Assembly (NCBI GenBank): GCA_029298735.1 | Contig: JANSLP010000006.1 | Span: 62,001-126,000 of the forward strand | Direction of reading: 5' to 3' | Length of the DNA: 64,000 bases | DNA from: Ophiostoma sp. CBS 140.51 | Taxonomy: Eukaryota; Ascomycota; Sordariomycetes; Ophiostomatales; Ophiostomataceae | Shown: one piece after another, positions 55,754 through 64,000 of the stretch | Layout of the letters: every line of letters begins with the position of its first letter | How positions within the stretch are numbered: the stretch's first letter is position 1 | Translations under genes and position numbers: made by a program | Notes under the pieces: model-generated | The model's input: only the letters and a program-made list of their open reading frames with translations | What the model was told of the DNA's origin: nothing | The model's database searches: none

Positions 55754-57401
55754 ATGAAGGGTCCACGGCCTTTGGGCATCGTCATCAAGCTCGGTATGTC
55801 AAACTCACCCATATGTGTTCGATTGTTTCTCCCCTCTAACAACCTTAGGAACGAGCTCCATCATCGACGCGACAAGCCATGAGCCGCTCATTGCTACGCT
55901 CTCGCTAATTGTCGAGACGGCCGTCCGTCTTCGTAAGGATGGCCACCGCGTCGTCATCGTCTCGTCCGGTGCCATTGGCGTCGGTCTGCGGCGGATGGAT
56001 GTCGAGCACCGTCCGAAGCACTTGGCCAAACTGCAGGCTCTCGCCGCCATTGGTCAGTGCCGGCTTATTGGCCTTTGGGACTCCTTGTTTAGCCATCTGC
56101 GGCAGCCCATTGCACAGATCCTCTTGACACGGAACGATATAGCAGATGTAAGTCACTTCGTCGTTCGAAAGAAGGATTATTGCTTTAGTATATCGACATA
56201 TCTAACACATCCAGCGCACCCAATATCTCCGAGCTCAAAACACCTTTGCGGAGCTCTTTGATATGGGCGTCATCCCCATTGTCAACGAAAACGATACGTT
56301 GGCCGTCGAGGAAATCCGCTTCGGCGACAACGACACACTCTCGGCTATCACTGCTGCCATGATCCACGCCGATCTGCTCTTCCTCATGACCGATGTTGAC
56401 TGCTTGTACACCAAAAACCCTCGTCAACACCCAGATGCCGAGCCCATTGAGGTTGTCGAGGACATCAACGCATTGGAAGCAGACAGTACGTAGCATTCCA
56501 CAGTCTCTAGACACAGCACATATTTTATATACTAACACCCATAGTCTCTACCCCTGGCTCTGCATTGGGAACTGGTGGCATGTCTACCAAGATCGTGGCT
56601 GCTCGGTTGGCCACGTCTGCTGGCGTCACGACTGTCATAACGCGGTCATCGACTCCGGACAACCTCGTCCAGATCCTGGCCCACATCCAAGCCACCCAGG
56701 GCAGCTCCCTCCTGCAAAAGTCCTCGTCCTTTGCTTCATTACCAGCCGCATATGCCCCTTCTGCATTCCCTGCTGCAGCTCCCTCTCTCTCCAACAGCAC
56801 CACCCTCACCAAGCCCCCACTCCACACTCGCTTCCTCCCATGGCCTGAGCCAGTTCGCGACCGCTCCTTCTGGATTCTGCACGGCCTCGCCCCCCACGGA
56901 ACCATCTTTGTCGACCAGGGCGCATACCAGGCACTGATCGAGCATGCAGGTCTCCTTCCAGTCGGCGTTGTCGATGTCGAGGGCCCCTTTACCGAGAACG
57001 ATGCTGTCCGGATTGTCGTCGTCGACCGCAAGCCAGCTACAGACCGTGCTACTCCGGCAATCGCGACCCCGAGCCTGGTGGCATCCGGTACGGAGGTTGG
57101 CCGCGCTCTCGTCAAGTACTCGTCGACTGAGATTGCCCGTATCATGGGCCACCGCAGTCGCGATATCCAAGGCATCCTGGGCTACCAGACGAGCGAGTAT
57201 GTCGCGCAGCGCGAGTACATTAGCCTTTTCCGGCGCAAGGACAGCCGTCCAGCATCGCCCAGTCTCCGGGACAAGGAGAGAGACCACCACCGTGTCTCGC
57301 CAAACCAAAAGGCTGCCACAGTGGCCGTTGAGTCGCCCTTGCACAAGGTGGAAGGTCTGACACTGAACTCGGATTCAGGGTCAGCCTCCAAGGGCGAGTA
57401 G
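55754..57401 (+). CDS. PRO1: Glutamate 5-kinase (proline biosynthesis)
   Basis: This enzyme (EC 2.7.2.11) phosphorylates glutamate to gamma-glutamyl phosphate, the first committed step to proline, in the cytosol. Exons are 55754-55793, 55849-56147, 56215-56485 and 56545-57401; introns are 55, 67 and 59 nt with GTATGT/GTAAGT/GTACGT donors and CTAAC branches. The product is 488 residues. The amino-acid-kinase domain (about 1-260) shows [67 protein letters not shown] and [19 protein letters not shown] domain follows (about 315-415), with [19 protein letters not shown] and a closing [13 protein letters not shown]. The inter-domain linker (Ala/Ser/Pro-rich) and the Ser-rich tail are longer than in yeast. 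An upstream exon at 55305-55350 would add 16 residues in frame. Confidence 0.93.
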
Positions 57402-58191
57402 AGTGCATAATCCTGTCGTATTTTCTTCATTGTTGTTTACCATTCCAAGCCTGCTGTGATATCAAAAAATCATATACACATATACACATATATACACTAA
57501 CCAATACGTCACGCATTTTATTCAATATCAAATACAAATAGATCATTTTGTTTCACTTTTGAGATCACATCATTTTATAGAGAATAGTGAGTGTTTCAAT
57601 TTAGATTTATTTACTTGAATGCTGCGCTGTATTACTTGTAGATCCATCGTCTTTTCCTTTTCCCAATGCTCATCTACCTCTTGATAGAAAAGCATCGTCA
57701 TGTCATACCTCATAAAACATGTGTAGACATAGGAAAGAAAGAGAACGACAAAAAGACATGGAGAGACACAAAGGAAAGAAAGACAGAAGACTTGAAATAG
57801 TCGACATAAGAATTCAATGGTACTGATCGGTAAAAAATAACAGATAAAAAAACAGGAAGAAAGCCAAACTCCCTTTTTAAAAAAGACACACATGCAAAAA
57901 CAAAGATGAAACATCAAAGAAGACGCGCTGACAAAAGAGGCGGCGCAAAATACTTTTGGAGGTTCTCTTCGTCCCAGCCCGTTTTTTGTGCAAAGAAAAG
58001 ACGGAAAAAACGGCCGCTTTGCTTTCCCTTTCGTTCCCGCGCTACCGAGCATGCATTTTTCTTTTTAAAACCCTTCCTCTAGAAGAAAGCATCAAACACA
58101 CGCTTGCCCCATCCCTATCGCTTCAATTCCTTCCCCAGGCAATGTGCACGTCGAGTGATTGCTGCTAACATCCCAAAAATCGTCCCCATAA
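57402..58191. other. Convergent 3' intergenic region, PRO1 / eIF3a
   Basis: 790 nt, AT-rich, with a CA/TA microsatellite at 57471-57497. No gene is seen. Confidence 0.6.
57471..57497. repeat. ATATACAC microsatellite
   Basis: Three imperfect copies of an 8-10 bp CA/TA unit lie just past the PRO1 stop. Confidence 0.65.
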
Positions 58192-61100
58192 TTAAGCCCC
58201 ACGACGGAACTTAGGCACGTACTTGCCAGGGGCACCCGACGCGGTCAAGGCCTCCTTGGGAGGAGCAGGCGACTCCTCGCGGGAGGCCTTGTCGCCACGG
58301 CCGTTCTCACGGCTGATGTCACGACTGACATCACGGCTCGGGCCGTCACCACGGGGGGTGCCTGTCCGGGCCGGAGGGGGGCCGCGGCCAGAGAATGTCC
58401 GCGGTGCCGGGTCGTCTCTGGAGCTGGCACCAACGGCGCTGGGGGCGTCCGAAGAAGAGGCCTTGGCGGCCTCACGCTCACGCCACGACGGCTTTCCACC
58501 GGCCAGGTTCAGGCGCGGCGGGCCTGAAGGGCGGTCGTTGGAGTCGGTGCGCTCCATCGGGGTGCTGGTCCGCTCGGGGCGCGCAGAGGGAGCAGCGGCA
58601 GCCGGGGCAGCAGCAGCCTCGCCAGAAGCGTTCTTGGACGCTTCCCGGCCGCGCCAGTTGCCGGCACCAGGCAGGTTAAGCACTGGCCGGCGCTCCGAGG
58701 ACGGGGCGTCGCCAGTGGGCTCGCGCCGTGATGGACCGGCAGCGGCATTGAGCTTCTCGGCCTTGCGTCTTGCCAGGGCCTCCTCCTCGCGGCGGGCCTG
58801 GAGAGCGGCCTTCTCGAGAGCCTCCTGGTGCTCCTGCTCGCGCTGGGCCTTGAGGCGGATCATCTCCTCTCTTCGGGCCTCGTCGCGCTTCTTCTGTTCC
58901 TCCTTCTCCTGGGCGGCCTTCTCCTCGGCCTCGCGCAGCTGGCGCTCCTCCTCCTCGCGCTCGCGCTTCTCGCGCAGCTTGCGCTCGCGATACTCCTTCT
59001 TGCGCTGGGTAATCTGCTTCTCCAGCTCGCGCTCTGCCTCGCGGCGGCGGCGGTCGAACTCGTCGCGGCGACGGTCAATAATCTCGTCGCGGAACTGCTC
59101 AAAGTTGGACACCAGGCGGCTCAGACGATTCTTGAGCTCAACGTTGGCCTCGTGCTTGCGCTTCGACTCTTTGAGGGTCTCGGCCTTGACAGTCTCGTAG
59201 TTGGCCAGATCGTGCTTCTGCTGCTCGGCGTAGTCGTCGGCCAGCTTCTTGACCTCCTCCTTACGGTAGGCACGCTCCAGGTGGTCGATACGCTTGCCCG
59301 TCACACGCAGGCGCTCGTTGACGTCGTTCTTCTCACGCTCGAGCTGCTGCAGCTTGATGGCACGCAGTCTCTGGGGGTCCAGGGTGGTAAGGTCCTCGCC
59401 GTTGATGTCCAGAGCCTTCGGTCCAATCTTGAGCTCCTTGATCATGTTCTCGACCTCCGTCTGGCGAATCTGCTCGCGCTCGCGCTCCATACGCTTTTGC
59501 TCACGCTCCTTCTGCTCCTGCTGCTGGCGCTGCTGCTCAGCCTCAAGGATGGCCAGCTCGCGCATCTTCTTGATCTTGGCGTTCTCCTTCTCGCGCTTGG
59601 CCTGCAGCTCAGAAGCCTCCTCCTTGCGCTTCTGGATAATGTCCTTGCGGGCAAGGGTGTCCACGTGCTCCTGCTCGGCGCCAGCCTTGGCGCGAGCCAG
59701 CGCCTCGTTGCGGGCATCGATGCGGGTCTGGTTGAAGGAGGGGTCGATGTAGTAGCAGGTAGTGTACAGGGACTTGGCCAGGCGGCTCAGCTGCGAGCGC
59801 ACAATCTCAGACGGCGTGCTCTGCAGACGCTGGACAGACTTGGCCTCAGCCTCGGAAGAGCCAGCGGCAGAGCCTGCGTGGACAGCTTTGGCGGACGAGA
59901 AGATGTCAGAGTCGAAGCTCAGGACACCAGTAGCGTGGTTCATCCGGATGGCGAGATCGCCCTTCTTGTTGCCGTTCATGATGAACTTCTCGACGGTGGC
60001 GCGGGTGACCTGGTAGGCCTCGGGAAACTGGGCCAGGCTCTCAACGAACTCCAGGTCGACAGTCTCGTACACCTGCGACAGCTGCTGGAACAGACGGGTC
60101 AGGATGACCTGCTGCAGGGGCAGGATGTACTTCTGCATCTCTGCGTCCTCACCGATCTGGGTCAGGATGGGCGAGATCTTCTTGCAGATCGACAGCGGGT
60201 GGAAGTCAACCTCAAGGATGTTGTACAGGTCGCGGATCTCGGGACGGGCGCGGCGCAGCAGAGACTTGGAGAGAGCGTCGCGGAAGAGGCCAGCACGGGT
60301 AGGAGCAGAGTTCATGCTCAGGAGGTGCGTCAGGCGCGAGTTCTTGTTCTTGCGGGCCTCGTCAAAGTCGACCATGGCACCGCGCGAGCGGGTGGTGCTG
60401 ATGACGGGGATGGACAGAGCAGACAGCAGAACAAACGAAGCAGCGCGCTCGAGGTCGGCATCCGTGGCAGGCGGGTTGTCTGACTTCTTGCCCTGGCCGT
60501 TGGCAACCAGGATGGAGGACTGGCGCAGCAGGTGGTAGTACCGCGACCAGGCGGCAGCGTGGAACAGGTAGTTCTCGCCAACGAGGAAGATACGAGTGAG
60601 CTTCTCGTAGTAGTTGGCCATCATGATGTTCTTGGGCGGGCGCTTGCTAAGGCTCAGCAGGGTGTGGATGTCCTCAACACTGCGGAAGGCCTCCTGCCAC
60701 AGCTCAAGCTCGACGGCGACGTTGAGCTGCTGGAAACGGGTCTCGAGGTGGCGCTGCAGGGTGTCCGGATCGCTCAGATTGATGGCGTGCATCTGGGTCG
60801 AGTACTTGGCGGCGGTCTGGACATGGTTGCGGAGCAGCTCGCAGAGACGGCGGAACTCGGTCTTGCGGGTGTACTTAAGGCAGAAGTCGAAGGCCTGCAT
60901 TGCGGTGCTCTGGTACATGAGCTCGAGACGGGCATTGTTCCGGAGGATATCAAGGACCGTGCGATAGGCCTCCCAGAGGAACTTGAGCCAGGGAGTAACA
61001 ATGGCACGGTCGGTACGGTCGCGGGACTGCTCGCCAGAGACGGTGGCCAGCAGGATCGACTCTGGGGTCTCGGACGCCTCGAGATCGTCGATGCTTGTCG

Positions 61101-61750
61101 TGCCATCGGCCTGGGTGGTGGCCTCGAGGCTGGTCTGGACCTCGTCGGCCTTCTTCTGGGCCGCGTTGACCTTCTCGGCGGCCTGCTCGATGAAGTCCTT
61201 GAGGACAAGCTCGATGGTGGCGACGTTGGTGTTCTGGGCGATGTTCTTGTACTGGTACAGGGCGTCCTTGGCCAGCTTGCCCTTCTTCTGTTCGACGGAG
61301 AGGTTGACGAGAAGGAGCATCACAGGCTCAAGCGAGGCGATAGGGACATTGCGGGAACGCTTTGAGGTGATGTGCTCGTGCAGCAGGGTCAGAGCCGCCG
61401 GCGCCTGGTTGACGCCGATGAGCTCGTTGGCCCGCTTCAGCACATTTTCGGGTTTTTGGTGTGGCGGGGGAGGCTGTATTCGTCGAAAGAGAAGAAGAAG
61501 ACAAGGTTAGCGATAGGCCAATCAACAAACAACCAAAGAACATCCAAAGGATATCCAAAGGCCAGCCCGACGGCCGGGCAGCAATTCGACGTCCATCTGA
61601 CGCGAAACGAGGGGGCATAGTGGGATGTGCAGCCGACGGGGAGGGGGATATGGTGGGAAAGGGGGCTAAAAAAGGAAAGAGGAAAACGAAGGGGTTTCGA
61701 TGAATTCTCGCGTGATGGATCGTTTGGGCGTCGATAATAAAACATACCAT
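58192..61750 (-). CDS. TIF32: Eukaryotic translation initiation factor 3 subunit A (eIF3a, Rpg1/Tif32)
   Basis: eIF3a is the scaffold subunit of eIF3, which binds the 40S subunit and recruits mRNA and the ternary complex. The start codon (61748-61750) is the whole coding part of exon 1. A 274-nt intron spans 61474-61747 (GTATGT..TACAG); exon 2, 58192-61473, begins [21 protein letters not shown], the conserved eIF3a N-terminus. The product is 1,094 residues. The PCI domain covers roughly 330-500. From about 520 to 900 lies a very long charged coiled coil (Glu/Arg/Lys-rich, e.g. [18 protein letters not shown]). The C-terminus (about 900-1094) is disordered, rich in Ala/Pro/Arg/Ser, with repeats of the kind LNLxGxxxWRxREAxK, and ends [11 protein letters not shown]. 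The length fits fungal eIF3a. A long open frame on the opposite strand is a by-product of its codon bias. Confidence 0.95.
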
Positions 61751-63926
61751 GATGGGCAACCTTCTCTGTGGTACAGATGTTGTGAAGGGTGCAATGTTCT
61801 TCGTGCCAGATCCCGGTGATGTGTGTGGTGGGCGGGAAAAGACAGGTGAAGAAAGCCAGCTAAGTGGTGATAATCTTGTTATTTTTCGCAGGAGGACGGT
61901 GGAGTGTCGCGAAAAGATTTTTTGTTGCCTGAACGAAGTCTGTGGGCGGAGGGCGGGGCTCGTTCCATCCACGTGACTCCCGCTTTAGGATTCTTAGTCA
62001 TCAGATATTGTTCCAAAAAGTGTGAAGTACGGAGTAATACCTGGTGCTACACGGTGCGCCTTACGGGGGGTTACGGGGAAGGTGCGGCGGCGTGCTAGTG
62101 GGCTAGCGCCTGGACTCGAGAGGGAAAGAGCCCTGTGAGATGATCCACGGGCGCCTTCGCGGCCGTACTTGTACTAGGTATGTACAGAGTACACAACAAT
62201 GTATCGGACTGACTTCCACTGCGTGCATAAGAAGGCGCTGTGGAAGTGCAGTCATTGCACAGAATGAAGCCGAATGAAGCTGGGTAACCTGATCGAAGAA
62301 CAACAGAAGCGCAAAGGGCGGATAATGGCGATGACGAAGGCAGCGCAAAGACAATAGCAAGTCTCGGTGCGACAAATGCATTGCTCCTTCCCAACTAGCA
62401 TTGTTCTCGAAGCATGTTGGCCGCCAGCGCCTGCCGCCAATGAGTACAAAGGGCACAAATGGCACAGAGCTAAGGGGGAGCAGATTCAAGTCCCAATTGA
62501 GAAGGAACACAACAATGTATCAATCCTGTATCAATGATCTGGGAAAGACGTCTTGGGAAAGAGCGATCTCAAAACAACCGTCCGACGTATCTTACGATTA
62601 ACGATGGACAAGAAAGCGAGACAAAAGAAGCGGGTCTGGCGTGCAGCTGGCTGCAAGGGAGGCTCCTTGACTCTCAAGACTCTCACGTCGTAAAAGCCCT
62701 ATGGCGGATGGCAACGACAACAACCGCGACAAGCATATGACATGCAAACCCCTTTCCCCCTTTTTGTGCTTCCTCCTCGACAGCTGTAGACGGGTGTGAG
62801 ACCCCATGGACCTGGAGCTGAGTTTGGGTATCTTGGGTTGTGAGGTCAAATAGACTGTTGGCGACTCTTCAAATATATTTACGGGTGCCATATCCTGATG
62901 TGGCCTGGCACTTTGATTGCAAGTCTTGGTATTTTCCGGCTGATTCCTCCGTGTCGTTCGGTTGCCACCGTTGGCAGTCTGTATATCCCAGCTTGCAAAT
63001 GGCAAATGGCTGCTTCCCTGTCTCGGGTTGCTCCTTCAGAAACGATCCTCCAACTCTTGAGACGCATTCCGGCAGATCGGCTGGAGGTCAGCAAAAGAGC
63101 TGGTAATTCAGCCGTGTCGTGCAGAGGATGCAGAACGATGATGAGGTGGGATTTCAAATTCAGCACGGAATAGCCCAGCAGTTTTGCACTGCAAGTCAAC
63201 CGACGCCCTGGCAAAAGGATCAAAGACAGTTGCCCTGTGCTGTGCCTCGTCCAGCTTGTCTCCTGCACAGCACGCCCCTTGCCCTGAGCAGATCATGAGC
63301 GCCGTCTGTCCAGTGCGCACGCAGTTCATTCCTCTTCGTTCCTCTTGCTCCTGTGCTCCCCCAGAGGATTTTCGTTGTGATACGCCGCCCCATCCACTGT
63401 TCCCGGGGCGTTGTTGGCACACAGACCACTTTGATAGATGGAGGACCTCGAGAGAAAAAATGATGGTATTCAAGAGGGGCTTGACTTGATTTGGCTTGGC
63501 CGCCAGGCTGTTTTTCACTTTTCCTGCGTGTCTTGCCCTCCCTTTCTGTCCTGTTGCACGAAGGAAGCCGTACCGTATTGCAGCGTGCAGCAAAGACGGT
63601 AGGAAGAGGATATGAGGCTAAGAACTGAAAAGGAGAAAGAGAAAACTCAGAAAAAAGAAAGCATCGACAAGCCGATGACACGAAAGGACACGGGAAAGGG
63701 AAGCTGCACCCAAGGGCCAGGAGCCAGACGAGAGGAGATTGGACAGACAACAACACGCCCAAACAACGCCGGTGCAAGGCCAGAAAGCAACCAGGTCCCA
63801 GAGTGACCAGAAACCAGTGACCAGAAGGGCCAGAAAAGCGAGAGGAACGTGAGCATTATTTGCGGGCCTCTAGCTCGCTCTGCCATTTCCCTCCTATTGC
63901 AGATTTCCCCAATACCCCCGGGCACA
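61751..63926. other. Gene-poor right-hand region upstream of eIF3a
   Basis: 2.2 kb. The first few hundred bases are the likely eIF3a promoter and 5' leader. I see no tRNA: a GATTCAAGTCCC near 62485 resembles a B box but cannot form a T-arm. Imperfect GACCAGAA repeats occur at about 63793-63835. No coding sequence is supported. Confidence 0.5.
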
Positions 63927-64000
63927 ATGGTGTTCTTCAAGAAGAGAAGGTCGCGAGAGGCTCGCAGGTCTGTCTTCCCGTTGCAATTCGCCGCCACAGG
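63927..64000 (+). CDS. Possible 5' end of a gene running off the right edge
   Basis: An ATG in good context (GGCACAATGG) starts a frame open to the window end (24 codons, MVFFKKRRSREARRSVF...), strongly basic at first. A pyrimidine run ending in TTGCAG about 25 nt upstream could be a leader-intron acceptor. Too short to assign; it may be chance. Confidence 0.25.
   Translation, partial: MVFFKKRRSREARRSVFPLQFAAT

Noticed and set aside
58828..60483. 551-codon open frame on the plus strand
   Set aside because: Antisense to the eIF3a coiled coil; its Leu-rich text is the complement of Glu/Arg/Lys codons.
62480..62500. GATTCAAGTCCC resembling a tRNA B box
   Set aside because: The flanking bases cannot form a five-pair T stem, and no A box or acceptor stem is found upstream.

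Overview
The window reads as nuclear DNA of a filamentous ascomycete (Pezizomycotina, most likely Sordariomycetes). The genes carry short GT..AG introns of 55-100 nt with CTAAC- or CTGAC-like branch points. Start codons sit in CA(C/A)(A)ATGG contexts. The set includes lineage-typical genes such as a Ste12 with two C2H2 fingers, BUD4 and UTP10. I cannot name a genus. No tRNA, rRNA, CRISPR array, intact transposon or bacterial-type operon was found.

Layout. 1-7.7 kb: a divergent pair of nucleolar ribosome-assembly genes, UTP10 (minus, C-terminus off the left edge) and NOC3 (plus). 7.7-25.2 kb: a 17.5 kb stretch with no gene I can support. It is rich in purine/pyrimidine tracts and short tandem repeats, and holds one striking 22-bp-arm hairpin at 21144-21195. 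It forms the upstream flank of the mating/invasive-growth transcription factor gene ste12 (25173-27890). 28.7-36.4 kb: FAF1 (minus) and HIS6 (plus) share a promoter, then the six-exon BUD4 anillin-like septation gene (minus). 38.2-43.1 kb: DBP9 helicase (plus), an MPP6-like exosome cofactor with a CCHC zinc knuckle (minus), and the NDUFS6-type complex I subunit (plus). 43.5-47.4 kb: a small accessory island with a three-exon secreted cysteine-containing protein and a broken gene carrying three frame changes and two internal stops. 48.0-61.8 kb: TIP41, an unrecognised 343-residue protein, Aurora kinase, ATP23, glutamate 5-kinase PRO1 and eIF3a (TIF32). 61.8-64 kb: no clear gene, except a possible start of one at the right edge.

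How they work together. There is no gene cluster in the metabolic sense, but ribosome production recurs: UTP10, FAF1 and DBP9 act in pre-rRNA and subunit assembly, NOC3 in 60S export, the MPP6-like protein probably with the exosome, and eIF3a in translation initiation. Growth signalling and division form a second theme (TIP41 in TOR, Ste12 in MAPK output, BUD4 at the septum, Aurora at the spindle). The most interesting points are the exon structure of ste12, where both introns split a zinc finger between its cysteines and histidines; the gene-free upstream region with its hairpin; the degraded repeat-domain gene; and the intron-split secreted protein.
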